Positions 18,642 through 27,280 are shown, counted from the stretch's first letter. The stretch: 42,967 nucleotides of DNA from Rhodoplanes serenus (GCA_945861855.1 CAMAWG010000017.1:1-42967), one strand, 5' to 3'. Made by a program: numbers and translations. Notes: generated from the letters alone by a model not told the origin.

Positions 18642-19651
18642 GGCGACGGGCGCCTTCGGCCGAACCAGCGCAGCAGAGTCTCGCCAACGCCGAGGATACC
18701 GCCACGCGCGAAGAGCGCGATGATCACCAGCAGCAGGCCCAGGCCGAGCTGCCAGGCGGTCGGATAGATCTTGGCCAGCAGGTGCGAGAGCACCATGTAG
18801 GCCACCGCGCCGACGAATGCGCCATACAGCCGGCCGTAGCCGCCGAGCACGAGGATAATGAGGACCGTCGCGGCGCGATCGAGGCCGAGCGTGCTCAGGT
18901 TGACGTAGGCGTTGGCCTGCGCCCACAGGCCGCCGGCGATGCCCGCGATCGCCGCCGAGATCGTGTAGCAGACGATCAGCCGCATCCGCACCGGCGCGCC
19001 GACCGCGTGCATGCGGAGCGTGTTCTCGCGGATGCCGGTCAGGCTCTGGCCGAATGGCGAGTACACCAGGACGCGCACGAATACGAAGCAGATGAACAGC
19101 ACGCCAAGCGCGTAGAGGTATTGCGTGTTCGGATAAAGCGGGTTGAATTCGAACAGGCCGAACAACGGCGGAATCGCGATGCTCGGCAGCCCGTCGAACC
19201 CCCCGGTCCAGTCGTGGGCGAGGTTTGCGGCTTCTTCCAGCAGCGCCATGGTGCAGAGCGTGAGCATGAGCAGCGTCAGCCCGGTCGTGCGCAGCAGCAC
19301 GAGGCCCGAGAGCAGCCCGACCAGCGCCGCCACCGCGGCTGCCGCGATCAGGCTGGTGATCGGCTCGGCCCAGATGCCGTGAAACGCCAGCATTCCCACC
19401 GTGTAGGCGCCGGCGCCGAAGAACGCGGCATGGCCGAGCGTGACGATGCCGGCATAGCCGAGCACGAGGTCGAGCGAGATCGCAAACAGGATGGTGACGA
19501 GGAGATCGGTGCCGAACCCGAGGTAGGTCGGGAACGCGACGTAGAACGCAAGCGCCAGCAGCCACGGCAACGGCTCCCACAGGCGGAGCCGATGACGCCC
19601 GGCGAGCGCGCGCGCCGCGGGATGATCGGTTGCGGTCGGGAATACACTCAC
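18638..19651 (-). CDS. livM: Branched-chain amino acid-type ABC transporter permease (LivM)
   Basis: A 337-aa multi-spanning permease from the GTG at 19651, or 348 aa from an ATG at 19684 inside livH. The GTG is preferred because GTGA overlaps the livH stop, matching the other junctions of the operon. LivM features: SLDLVLGYAGIVTLGHAAFFGAGAY near residue 80, DWTGGFDGLPSI, the cytoplasmic EAA-like loop LVYSPFGQSLTGIRENTLRMHAVG, and a C-terminal LGLLLVIIALFARGGILG. About 9-10 hydrophobic segments are visible. It pairs with LivH as the channel. Confidence 0.88.
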   Translation of the reverse strand: MSVFPTATDHPAARALAGRHRLRLWEPLPWLLALAFYVAFPTYLGFGTDLLVTILFAISLDLVLGYAGIVTLGHAAFFGAGAYTVGMLAFHGIWAEPITSLIAAAAVAALVGLLSGLVLLRTTGLTLLMLTLCTMALLEEAANLAHDWTGGFDGLPSIAIPPLFGLFEFNPLYPNTQYLYALGVLFICFVFVRVLVYSPFGQSLTGIRENTLRMHAVGAPVRMRLIVCYTISAAIAGIAGGLWAQANAYVNLSTLGLDRAATVLIILVLGGYGRLYGAFVGAVAYMVLSHLLAKIYPTAWQLGLGLLLVIIALFARGGILGVGETLLRWFGRRRPSP

Positions 19652-20520
19652 GCCGATTTTCCAAACAAGCCCTGCGGCCGCCACAGCAGCAGCAGGATGG
19701 TGAGCGCGTAGATGAACAGCGTACCGCCCTGCGGCACGTATTTCTTCAGCACGAAATCGAGCACGCCGATCAGCACCGCCGCGTAGAATGCGCCGATGAT
19801 TCGTCCAGGGCCGCCGACGGCAACCACGATCAGGAAGTACACCAGATACTTCAACGGATACTGCGGATCGAGGCCGAGGAATTCGGCGCCGAGACCGCCG
19901 CCCAGCGCGGCCATGCCGCTGCCGAAGGCGAAGGTGATGGTGAACAGCCGGTCGATGTTGATGCCGAGCGATTCCGCCATTTGGCGATTATCGACCGCGG
20001 CGCGGATCTGCGCGCCCATGCGGGTGCGCTCGAAGCCAAGCCACAGCCCGATCACGATCACGATGCCGACTACGATCAGGAAAATGCTGTAGGTGCGATA
20101 CTCGATGAAGCCGAGATTGAGCTGGCCCCTCAGCGCGTCCGGCAGCATCAGCGGCTGGTTCTCCGGTCCGATCAGCACCGTCACCGAGGCGATGATGACG
20201 AACACCAGCCCGATGGTGAACAGCACCTGGTCGAGCTCGGGCGCACGGTAAAGCCGCGCATACAGCAGCCGTTCGAATACCGCGCTCACGGCCGCGGTGA
20301 CGACGAATCCGATCGCTAGCGCGGGCGCAAAGCCCACGCCCCAATTGCGCATCGCCAGGACGATCACGTAGCCGCCGAGCATGGCGAAGGCGCCGTGGGC
20401 GAGGTTGACGAAGCCCATCAGCCCCATGGTGACGGACAGGCCGACCGAAACGATGAACAGCACCATGCCCGCGGCCAAGCCGCCAAGCACCATGCTGGCG
20501 ATGTCGATGCCGAAAATCAC
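19648..20520 (-). CDS. livH: Branched-chain amino acid-type ABC transporter permease (LivH)
   Basis: A 290-aa permease. The opening segment ASMVLGGLAAGMVLFIVSVG and VTMGLMGFVNLAHGAFAMLG are characteristic of LivH. Further on are FERTRMGAQIRAAVDNRQMAESLGINIDRLFTITF, the coupling loop contacting the ATPases, and FLIVVAVGGPGRIIGAFYAAVLIGV. About eight transmembrane stretches are visible. The ATG at 20520 is the only start compatible with this N-terminus. It is separated from the binding-protein gene by 228 bp that contain a strong hairpin. Confidence 0.9.
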   Translation of the reverse strand: MIFGIDIASMVLGGLAAGMVLFIVSVGLSVTMGLMGFVNLAHGAFAMLGGYVIVLAMRNWGVGFAPALAIGFVVTAAVSAVFERLLYARLYRAPELDQVLFTIGLVFVIIASVTVLIGPENQPLMLPDALRGQLNLGFIEYRTYSIFLIVVGIVIVIGLWLGFERTRMGAQIRAAVDNRQMAESLGINIDRLFTITFAFGSGMAALGGGLGAEFLGLDPQYPLKYLVYFLIVVAVGGPGRIIGAFYAAVLIGVLDFVLKKYVPQGGTLFIYALTILLLLWRPQGLFGKSA

Positions 20521-20687
20521 AGGCGGTCCCGCCCGATTGGAGCGCCGAGCGCCACCGCGCGCGAATGTTTCATTCGAATTCCCCCCGACCGGTTCGGCCG
20601 GTCATGTTTTGCCGGATTCTAGGTGGAACGCGACAAACTGCAAGCGAAGCCGTCCCGCCCCAGGCAGCAGATGCCCGGAAAGCGCGA

Positions 20688-20712
20688 CCGCCGCCCCAAT
20701 CGGGGGCGGCGG
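20688..20712 (-). other. GC-rich intercistronic hairpin after the first binding-protein gene
   Basis: A perfect 10-bp stem, CCGCCGCCCC (20688-20697) with GGGGCGGCGG (20703-20712), and a 5-base loop. It lies 36 bases beyond the binding-protein stop in the direction of transcription, without a good T-run. It probably acts as a partial terminator or a 3' RNA-stability element that keeps binding-protein mRNA more abundant than permease mRNA, as known for mal- and liv-type operons; that role is inferred. Confidence 0.6.
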
Positions 20713-20748
20713 CCCGCATCGCGGATGAGACGTGTAGCGGCTTCGCGC

Positions 20749-21945
20749 TCAGGCGCAGGGGCCGACCTTCAGCGCCTTGCAGGCGTCCTTCACGGCGTCG
20801 ATCTTGCCGAGCAGCTTCTGGTGCAGCCTGCCGTCCTTGCCCTTCACCACCTCGACCAGGTACTCGTTCATGACGATGTCGCGGGTTTCGGGGTCAATGC
20901 TGATCGGACCGCGCGGGCTGTTGAACTTCCAGCCCAGGAGCGAGGCGAGCGCCTTGTCCGGATCCATCGTTCCCTTGGTCGCATGGGCCGCGTGCACGAT
21001 CGCAGCCATGCCGTCGTAGCCGCCAACGGCGGTGAAGTCGGGCGTCGTATCCGGGCCGTAGGCCGTCTTCCATGCGCCGACGAAGCGCTTGTTCTCGGCG
21101 TTTTCGAGATCGGCGTTGTAGTGGTGCATGGTGATGAGGCCGACCGCGGCGTCGCCCATCGACTGCAGTTTGATGTCCTGGGTGATGTCGCCGGGGCCGA
21201 TCAGCTTGATGCCGGCCTGGCGCATGCCGAGTGCGGCGTAGGTCCTGACAACCGCCACGGCGTGGTCGCCGGCCGGGACGAACACGAAGAGCACGTCTGG
21301 CTTCTTGTCCTTGACGCGCTGGAAGAACGGCGTCATGTCCGGCACCGCGGCCGCGCCGCCCATCGGGATCTCGTCGATCACCTTGCCGCCATGGGCCTCG
21401 AAGCCGCGCTTGAACGCGTTCAAGCTGTCCTTGCCGGGCGGGAAATCGGTGTAGCCGACCGCCGCGGTCTTGGCGTTGAGCTGCTTGGCGGAAGCCTCGC
21501 CCAACGCGAACGCGGCGTGCCACATGCTGAAGGAGGTTCGCACGAAGTTCGGCGCCATCTTGGTGATGTGCGCGGTGCCGGCGTTCATGATCACCGCGAG
21601 CTTCTTGCCGGCGGCGACGATCGGCGCGGAGGCGATGGCGTTCGGCGAGTAGACCCACCCGCCCAGCACATCGACCTTGTCCTGCGTCAGCAACTCCTGC
21701 GTTGCGATCTTGGCGTCGGCGCCGCCTGGGTTCTTGGCGTCACGCTTCACCAGCGTGATCTTGTAGGGCTTCACCTTGTCGGCATTGAGCTTGAGGTAGG
21801 TCTCCATGCCGCGGTCGACCTGTTGACCGAATTCGGCGCCGATGCCGGTGTACGGCAGCACGATGCCGACCTTCACCTCCTGCGCCTGCGCCAGGCAGGT
21901 CGACAAGACGAACGCTGTGGAGATTGCAAGGATACGCTTGACCAT
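20749..21945 (-). CDS. livK: ABC transporter substrate-binding protein (LivK/Peripla_BP_6), copy 1
   Basis: A 398-aa periplasmic protein. The signal peptide MVKRILAISTAFVLSTCLAQAQ ends at an AQA site, and the mature protein begins EVKVGIVLPYTGIGAEFGQQ. Type I periplasmic-binding-fold features follow: LGGWVYSPNAIASAPIVAA, VIMNAGTAHITKM, VGYTDFPPGKDS and YDGMAAIVHA. The ATG at 21945 follows a strong GGGGGGAAG ribosome site; a longer open frame merging it with the upstream gene is a frame accident. It is nearly the same length as, and very similar to, the gene upstream, so the pair is a tandem duplication. The ligand is unknown, and the PFPGKDS-type region does not allow assignment. Confidence 0.9.
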   Translation of the reverse strand: MVKRILAISTAFVLSTCLAQAQEVKVGIVLPYTGIGAEFGQQVDRGMETYLKLNADKVKPYKITLVKRDAKNPGGADAKIATQELLTQDKVDVLGGWVYSPNAIASAPIVAAGKKLAVIMNAGTAHITKMAPNFVRTSFSMWHAAFALGEASAKQLNAKTAAVGYTDFPPGKDSLNAFKRGFEAHGGKVIDEIPMGGAAAVPDMTPFFQRVKDKKPDVLFVFVPAGDHAVAVVRTYAALGMRQAGIKLIGPGDITQDIKLQSMGDAAVGLITMHHYNADLENAENKRFVGAWKTAYGPDTTPDFTAVGGYDGMAAIVHAAHATKGTMDPDKALASLLGWKFNSPRGPISIDPETRDIVMNEYLVEVVKGKDGRLHQKLLGKIDAVKDACKALKVGPCA

Positions 21946-22076
21946 GGCTTCCCCCCGGTTAAATGCGCGCGATGGCGCCATTGCTGCTAAAATAAAATAA
22001 TCCGGAGCAAATATTACGGCGCGGAGTGCCACGCTGCATAGGGGCGGCGGCTGCAGCCGATTGTCGCTCAAAGCAA

Positions 22077-22103
22077 GGCCGCCGCCCAAACGGGGCGGCG
22101 GCC
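22077..22103 (-). other. GC-rich intercistronic hairpin after the second binding-protein gene
   Basis: A perfect 11-bp stem, GGCCGCCGCCC (22077-22087) with GGGCGGCGGCC (22093-22103), and a 5-base loop, 30 bases beyond the stop of the upstream binding-protein gene. It is close in sequence and position to the hairpin after copy 1, so it was duplicated with the gene or kept by selection. Confidence 0.6.
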
Positions 22104-22133
22104 CAACTTTTCGATATGCCGTCGGGATCGCGG

Positions 22134-23330
22134 TCAGGCGCAGGGCGCGATTTTCTGAGCCTTGCAGGCGTCCTTCACGTTGTCGATCTTGCCGATCACC
22201 TTCTGATGCAGCTTGCCATCGCTGCCTTTCACCACCTCGGACAGATACTCGTTCATGATGATGTCGCGGGTGTCCGGATCGACCGAGATCGGCCCGCGCG
22301 GGCTGTTGAATTTCCAGCCCTTGATGGAGGCAAGCGCCTTGTCGGTGTCGATGTTGCCCTTGAGCTGCTGCACCACATGCGCGATGAGCGCCATGCCGTC
22401 GTAGCCGCCGACCGCCATGAAGTCGGGTGTCGTATTGGCGCCGTATTCCTTCTTCCAGGCGGCGACGAAGCGCTTGTTCTCGGCGTTGTCGAGATCGGCG
22501 TGGTAGTGGTGCATGGTGATCAGGCCGACCGCGGCGTCGCCCATCGCCTGGAGCTTGGTGTCCTGGGTGATGTCGCCCGGCCCGATCAGCTTGATGCCGG
22601 CCTGGCGCATGCCGAGCGCGCCGTAGGTCTTGGTCACCGCGGCGGCGTGGTCGCCGGCCGGGACGAAGACGAAGAACACGTCGGGCTTCTTGTCCTTGGC
22701 GCGCTGGAAGAACGGCGTCATGTCCGGAACCGCGCCGGCGCCGCCCATCGGGATTTCGTCGATCACCTTGCCTCCGTTGGCCTCGAACGAGCGCTTGAAG
22801 GCGGCGAGGCTGTCCTTGCCGGGCGGGAAGTCGGTGTAGCCGACCACCGCGGTCTTGGCCTTGAGCTGCTTGGCCGCGGCTTCGCCGATGGCGTAGCCGG
22901 CGTGCCACATGCTGAAGGAGGTCCGCACGTAGTACGGTGACATGTTGGTGATGTGCGCCGTGCCCGCGTTCATGATGACGGACAATTTCTTGCCGGCGGT
23001 CACGATCGGCGCCGACGCAATCGCGTTCGGCGAATAGACCCAGCCTGCGAGAATGTCGACCTTCTCCTGAGTCAGGAGCTCCTGGGTCACGATCTTGGCA
23101 TCGGCGCCGCCCGGGTTCTTGGCGTCGCGCTTGATCAGCGTGATCTTGTAGGGCTTCACCTTGTCGGCATTGAGCTTGAGGTACATCTCCATGCCGCGGT
23201 CGATCAACTGCGCGAACTCGGCGCCGATGCCGGTGTACGGCAGATTGACCCCGACCTTGACCTCCTGCGCGTGGGCCAGTGAGGCTGAAATTGCCAGTGC
23301 GGCCGATGCCGCGACAATGCGTCTGATCAT
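22134..23330 (-). CDS. livK: ABC transporter substrate-binding protein (LivK/Peripla_BP_6), copy 2
   Basis: A 398-aa paralog of the neighbouring binding protein and the first gene of the minus-strand transporter operon. The signal peptide MIRRIVAASAALAISASLAHAQ is followed by EVKVGVNLPYTGIGAEFAQL. The binding-fold blocks line up one by one with copy 1 (LAGWVYSPNAIASAPIVTA, VIMNAGTAHITNM, VGYTDFPPGKDS, YDGMALIAHV), and the C-terminus IAPCA matches VGPCA. The ATG at 23330 has AGGAGG-like sequence upstream on the minus strand (GGGAAACG region). Differences cluster in MAPNF/MSPYY and the C-terminal half, so the two may differ in ligand affinity. Confidence 0.9.
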   Translation of the reverse strand: MIRRIVAASAALAISASLAHAQEVKVGVNLPYTGIGAEFAQLIDRGMEMYLKLNADKVKPYKITLIKRDAKNPGGADAKIVTQELLTQEKVDILAGWVYSPNAIASAPIVTAGKKLSVIMNAGTAHITNMSPYYVRTSFSMWHAGYAIGEAAAKQLKAKTAVVGYTDFPPGKDSLAAFKRSFEANGGKVIDEIPMGGAGAVPDMTPFFQRAKDKKPDVFFVFVPAGDHAAAVTKTYGALGMRQAGIKLIGPGDITQDTKLQAMGDAAVGLITMHHYHADLDNAENKRFVAAWKKEYGANTTPDFMAVGGYDGMALIAHVVQQLKGNIDTDKALASIKGWKFNSPRGPISVDPDTRDIIMNEYLSEVVKGSDGKLHQKVIGKIDNVKDACKAQKIAPCA

Positions 23331-23669
23331 TCGTTTCCCTCCTATGGGTGATTTGAACCGGGTGGACCTTGCGCTCGGCCGGTTTCGGCCCGGATAGTAC
23401 GGCGGAAGCCGGAGCACCCGCAAGCGAGTGGGCCGTCGGGAAGTGCAGTGTTTCGGCGCGTTTGGCGCGAGAATGGCCATTCAACCCGGCTTCCGTCCCA
23501 GTCGCCCCATCCGCACCGTGGCGATGGGACCAGTCCCACGGAGCCGCGATGCCAGCTTGCTCGCCAACGCGGGGGATTGACGGCGCCGCCGGTTCTCGAC
23601 CAGTAACGGCGGCCCGTGCGATGCTTTGTCCAGCGCACGCAACAAGACTTCGAGTGAGGAGACGGTCCC
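23331..23669. promoter_or_regulatory. Divergent intergenic region between the binding-protein operon and the core-MetE array
   Basis: 339 bp without a supported gene. It must hold the promoters of both the livK-led operon (-) and the first core-MetE gene (+). A TTGACG at 23577-23582 could be a -35 element for the + strand, but the -10 candidate is weak. A short stem (CGGCCGGTTTCGGCCCGG, near 23378) is present. A good ribosome site (GAGGAG) precedes the ATG at 23670. I saw no B12 or SAM riboswitch motif. Confidence 0.5.
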
Positions 23670-24779
23670 ATGAAAAGAACCACGCCCCCCTTTCGCGCCG
23701 ATCACGTCGGCAGCTATCTGCGCTCCGCTGCGATCACCGAGGCGCGTGCGAAGCGCGACAAGGGCCAGATCAGCGCGGCCGACCTGAAGAAGGTCGAGGA
23801 CCAGGAAATCCCGAAGGTCATCAAGAAGCAGGAAGAGGTCGGGTTGCAGTGCGCGACCGACGGCGAATACCGCCGCATGTTCTGGCACTACGATTTCTAT
23901 GACGGTCTCGACAATGTCGAGATCTACGAGATGGACCACGGCATCCAGTTCCAGGGCGTGCAGACCAAGCCGAAGGGTATCCGCATCACGGGCAAGATCG
24001 ATTTCAGCAATCACCCGATGCTCGACCACTTCAGGTTCGTGAAACAGCACACCAAGGTGATGCCGAAGATGTGCATCCCTTCACCGACGGTGCTGCATTT
24101 CCGCCTCGAGCCTAATGCCGTCGTCGACAAGAAGACCTACCCGAACAACGACGCGATCTTCTCCGACCTGTCGGCGGCGTACCGCAAGGCGGTCAAGGCG
24201 TTCTACGACGCCGGCTGCCGCTATCTGCAGTTCGACGACACCGCCTGGGCCTACCTGTGCTCTGACGTCGAGATGAAGAAAGCGAAGGAACGCGGCATGA
24301 ACACGGCGACCATCGCCGACGACTACACCCGCGTCATCAACGACTCCCTCAAGGACAAGCCCGCCGACATGGTCATCACCACCCATGTCTGCCGCGGCAA
24401 TTTCCGCTCCACCTGGATTTCGTCGGGCGGCTACGAGCCGGTGGCCGAAAAGATGCTCGCCGGATGCAACTACGACGGCTACTTCCTCGAATACGACAGC
24501 GAGCGCGCCGGCGGATTCGAGCCGCTGCGCTTCCTACCGAAGGGCAAGAAGATCGCGGTGGTGGGAGTCATCACCTCGAAGAGCGGCACGCTGGAGAGCA
24601 AGGACACGGTCAAGCGCCGCATCGACGAGGCTTCGAAGTTCGTCCCGCTCGAGCAATTGGCGCTGAGCCCGCAGTGCGGCTTCGCCTCGACCGAGGAAGG
24701 CAACGTGCTGACCGAGGAGCAGCAGTGGGCGAAGATGCGCGAGGTGGTCGAGGTCGCGGAAGAGATTTGGGGGAAGTAG
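23670..24779 (+). CDS. Core-MetE-like methyltransferase (cobalamin-independent methionine synthase C-terminal domain), paralog 1
   Basis: A 369-aa protein equal to the C-terminal barrel of MetE alone; the N-terminal folate-polyglutamate domain of full MetE (about 750 aa) is absent. It opens with the family motif FRADHVGSYLR. The zinc-binding set of MetE is kept: His and Cys in TTHVCRGNFRST, Glu in FLEYDSERAGGFEPL, and the final Cys in LSPQCGFAST. QFDDTAWAYLC holds an acidic pair at the substrate site. Related core-MetE and YxjG-type proteins transfer methyl groups to thiols, and epoxyalkane:CoM transferase is a distant relative, so methionine synthesis is not assured. First of five tandem paralogs; groups with paralog 2 by its DD motif. 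Confidence 0.9.
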   Translation: MKRTTPPFRADHVGSYLRSAAITEARAKRDKGQISAADLKKVEDQEIPKVIKKQEEVGLQCATDGEYRRMFWHYDFYDGLDNVEIYEMDHGIQFQGVQTKPKGIRITGKIDFSNHPMLDHFRFVKQHTKVMPKMCIPSPTVLHFRLEPNAVVDKKTYPNNDAIFSDLSAAYRKAVKAFYDAGCRYLQFDDTAWAYLCSDVEMKKAKERGMNTATIADDYTRVINDSLKDKPADMVITTHVCRGNFRSTWISSGGYEPVAEKMLAGCNYDGYFLEYDSERAGGFEPLRFLPKGKKIAVVGVITSKSGTLESKDTVKRRIDEASKFVPLEQLALSPQCGFASTEEGNVLTEEQQWAKMREVVEVAEEIWGK

Positions 24780-24786
24780 AGGCCTG

Positions 24787-24921
24787 GTGTCCCGGGCGTG
24801 GCGCGGCATGAAATGACGCGCCGCAGACCCGGGACCATTATGCACTCGGAATCTGGAGCTGTCCCGGATCAGCGGAGCACCGTTTCGCGCTTCGCGCTCA
24901 CGCTGCACCGCGTCCGGGACA
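24787..24921. repeat. Intergenic palindromic repeat, family A copy 4
   Basis: GTGTCCCGGGCGTGGCGCGGCATGAAATGACGCGCCGCAGACCCGGGAC forms the first hairpin, and GTCCCGGATCAGCGG...CGCGTCCGGGAC the second. It fills nearly the whole gap between core-MetE paralogs 1 and 2. Confidence 0.88.
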
Positions 24922-24940
24922 AGCAAGAAAGTAGGACAAC

Positions 24941-26047
24941 ATGAAACGCACCAAAGCACCGTTCCGCGCCGACCATGTCGGCAGCCTGTTGCGCACCGCG
25001 CCCTTGAAGGACGCGCGCGCGAAGCATGCCAAGGGTGAGATCACGGCCGAGCAGCTTCGCCAGGTCGAGGATCGCGAGATCGAAACAATCGTGAGGAAGC
25101 AGGAGGAGGTCGGCCTGCAGCTCGCGACCGACGGCGAGTTCCGCCGCTCGTGGTGGCAGTTCGATTTCTACAAGGACCTCGACGGCGTCGAGATGTACAC
25201 GGTCGGCGAGGGCATCAAGTTCGCCGGCGTCACCACCAAGGCCGAGAGCGTGCGGGTGATCGACAAGGTCGGCTTCTCCACCCATCCGCATGTCGATCAC
25301 TTCAAGTTCCTGAAGGCGCACACCAAGGTGACGCCGAAGATGACCATTCCGGCGCCGAGCACGCTGCACTTCAGGCAGGGGCGGGGATCGATCGACAAGA
25401 AGACCTATCCCGAGCTCGACGCCTACTTCGACGACGTCGCCAAGGCCTACCGGGGCGCGATCCGCGCCTTCTACGACGCCGGCTGCCGCTATCTGCAGAT
25501 GGACGACACCGCCTGGTCGATGCTGTGCGATCCGGGCGAGCGCGAGAAGTCGAAAGGCCGCGGCGACGACCCGGATTCGCTGCCGGCCAGGTATGCGGCG
25601 ATGACCAACAAGGCGCTCGAAGGCAAGCCCGCCGACATGGTGATTACGCTGCACTCATGCCGCGGCAACTTCCGCTCGACCTTCATCGCCAGCGGCGGCT
25701 ATGAGCCGATCGCCGAGCGGCTGCTGGGCGAGGTCAAGCTCGACGGCTATTTCCTCGAATACGACAGCGACCGCGCCGGCGGGTTCGAGCCGCTGCGCTT
25801 CCTCCCCAAGGGCAACAAGATCGTCGTGCTCGGCGTCGTCACCTCCAAGAGCGGCAAGCTCGAAAGCAAGGACGCGATCAAGCGGCGGATCGACGAGGCC
25901 ACGAAATACGTCGCGCTCGACCAGCTCTGCCTGTCGCCGCAATGCGGCTTCGCCTCGACCGAGGAGGGCAACGTGCTGGCCGAGGACGAGCAGTGGGCGA
26001 AGCTGCGGATGATCGTGGAACTGGCCGACGAGGTTTGGGGGAAGTGA
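24941..26047 (+). CDS. Core-MetE-like methyltransferase, paralog 2
   Basis: A 368-aa protein with the same single-domain layout as paralog 1: FRADHVGSLLR at the N-terminus, TDGEFRRSWWQFDF, LQMDDTAWSMLCD, zinc ligands in TLHSCRGNFRST and FLEYDSDRAGGFEPL, and LSPQCGFAST near the end. It shares the DDTAW motif with paralog 1, whereas paralogs 3-5 read DEV, so the array contains two subtypes. The ATG at 24941 follows AGGA and sits 20 bases after repeat A4. No catalytic residue is missing. The methyl or alkyl donor and the thiol acceptor are unknown. Confidence 0.9.
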   Translation: MKRTKAPFRADHVGSLLRTAPLKDARAKHAKGEITAEQLRQVEDREIETIVRKQEEVGLQLATDGEFRRSWWQFDFYKDLDGVEMYTVGEGIKFAGVTTKAESVRVIDKVGFSTHPHVDHFKFLKAHTKVTPKMTIPAPSTLHFRQGRGSIDKKTYPELDAYFDDVAKAYRGAIRAFYDAGCRYLQMDDTAWSMLCDPGEREKSKGRGDDPDSLPARYAAMTNKALEGKPADMVITLHSCRGNFRSTFIASGGYEPIAERLLGEVKLDGYFLEYDSDRAGGFEPLRFLPKGNKIVVLGVVTSKSGKLESKDAIKRRIDEATKYVALDQLCLSPQCGFASTEEGNVLAEDEQWAKLRMIVELADEVWGK

Positions 26048-26055
26048 CCCGCGGC

Positions 26056-26156
26056 TGTCATCGCCCGCGAAGGCGGGCGATCCAGTAATCGCAGACGTGG
26101 AAGTATGGCCGTTATTGCAGGGGTTACTGGATGCCCCGCCTTCGCGGGGCATGACA
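26056..26156. repeat. Intergenic palindromic repeat, family E
   Basis: Ends TGTCATCGCCCGCGAAGGCGGGCGATCCAGTAA and TTACTGGATGCCCCGCCTTCGCGGGGCATGACA pair with each other, and each arm also folds on itself (CGCCCGCGAAGGCGGGCG; GCCCCGCCTTCGCGGGGC). Single copy, between core-MetE paralogs 2 and 3. Its last bases (ATGACAGGAG) contribute the ribosome site of paralog 3. Confidence 0.87.
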
Positions 26157-26168
26157 GGAGCGAGTGAG

Positions 26169-27275
26169 TTGCAAAGAACCAAACCCCCGTTCCGTGCCGA
26201 CCACGTCGGCAGCCTGCTGCGCTCCTCGGCGCTGAAGGACGCGCGATCCAAACGCGAGACCAACGAAATCACCGCCGAGCAGCTCAAGGCCATCGAGGAT
26301 CGCGAGATCGAGGCGATCATCGAGAAGCAGGAGGCGGTGGGGCTCAAGTCGATCACCGACGGCGAATACCGCCGCGCGTTCTGGAACTACGACTTTCTCG
26401 GCAAGCTCGACGGCGTCGAGGCCTATCTCGGCGAGCGCAAGATCAAGTTCCAGGGCAAGCAGCCCAAGCCGATGATGCTGCGCGTCATCGGCAAGCTCGG
26501 CTCGTATTCGACCCATCCGATGATCGAGCATTTCAAGTTCGTCCAGTCGCATACGAAGCAGACGGCAAAGATGACGATCCCGTCGCCGTCGTCGCTGCAC
26601 TTCCGCTACGGCCGCTCGGCGGTGCCGGAGGCGATCTATCCCGACATGGCGGATTTTTATCGCGATCTCGGCGAGAGCTACCGCAAGGCCGTTCGCGCCT
26701 TCGCCGACGCCGGCTGCCGCTACATCCAGCTCGACGAGGTGAACTTCACATACCTTTGCGATCCGAAATTGCGCCAGCAGGTCACCGAGCGCGGCGACGA
26801 TCCGAACAAGATGCCGCATGACTACGCCAGGATGATCAACGCGGCGATTTCCGACGTGCCGCCGGACATGATGACGGCGATGCATCTGTGCCGCGGCAAC
26901 TTCCAGTCGACCTTCGTCGCGTCCGGCGGCTACGAGCCGGTGGCGGAAATCCTGTTCAACGAGATCGACATCCAGGCCTATTTCATGGAGTACGATTCGG
27001 AGCGCGCCGGTGGCTTCGAGCCGCTGCGCTTCGTGCCGAAGGGCAAGATGGTGGTGCTGGGCCTCGTCACCTCGAAGTCCGGCACGCTGGAATCCCGGGA
27101 CGAGCTCAAGCGCCGCATCGATGAGGCGGCGAAGTACATCTCGCTCGACCAGCTCTGCCTCTCGCCGCAGTGCGGCTTTGCTTCCACGGAAGAGGGCAAC
27201 ATCCTGGCCGAGGACGAGCAGTGGGCGAAGCTGCGGATGATCGTGGAACTGTCGGAAGAGGTTTGGGGGAAGTGA
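26169..27275 (+). CDS. Core-MetE-like methyltransferase, paralog 3
   Basis: A 368-aa single-barrel MetE-like protein. Alignment with its neighbours places the start at the TTG at 26169 (reading LQRTKPPFRADHVGS against MQRTKPPFRADHVGS in paralog 4), with GGAGCGAG upstream; the nearest in-frame ATG (26151) lies inside repeat E. Conserved parts: TDGEYRRAFWNYDF, FADAGCRYIQLDEVNFTYLCD, zinc ligands in AMHLCRGNFQST, FMEYDSERAGGFEPL and LSPQCGFAST. The DEVNFTYLCD block puts it in a subtype with paralog 4. The unusual start suggests the repeat insertion replaced the original upstream sequence. Confidence 0.88.
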   Translation: MQRTKPPFRADHVGSLLRSSALKDARSKRETNEITAEQLKAIEDREIEAIIEKQEAVGLKSITDGEYRRAFWNYDFLGKLDGVEAYLGERKIKFQGKQPKPMMLRVIGKLGSYSTHPMIEHFKFVQSHTKQTAKMTIPSPSSLHFRYGRSAVPEAIYPDMADFYRDLGESYRKAVRAFADAGCRYIQLDEVNFTYLCDPKLRQQVTERGDDPNKMPHDYARMINAAISDVPPDMMTAMHLCRGNFQSTFVASGGYEPVAEILFNEIDIQAYFMEYDSERAGGFEPLRFVPKGKMVVLGLVTSKSGTLESRDELKRRIDEAAKYISLDQLCLSPQCGFASTEEGNILAEDEQWAKLRMIVELSEEVWGK

Positions 27276-27280
27276 GACTC

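Noticed and set aside
20749..23484. One 911-aa minus-strand reading frame spanning both binding-protein genes
   Set aside because: Its upstream half is an out-of-frame reading of copy 2. The two genes have their own signal peptides, stops and ribosome sites.
23331..23669. SAM-II or cobalamin riboswitch ahead of the core-MetE array
   Set aside because: I looked for B12-box-like and SAM-II-like conserved segments because of the methyltransferase genes and saw none. A covariance-model scan would be decisive.
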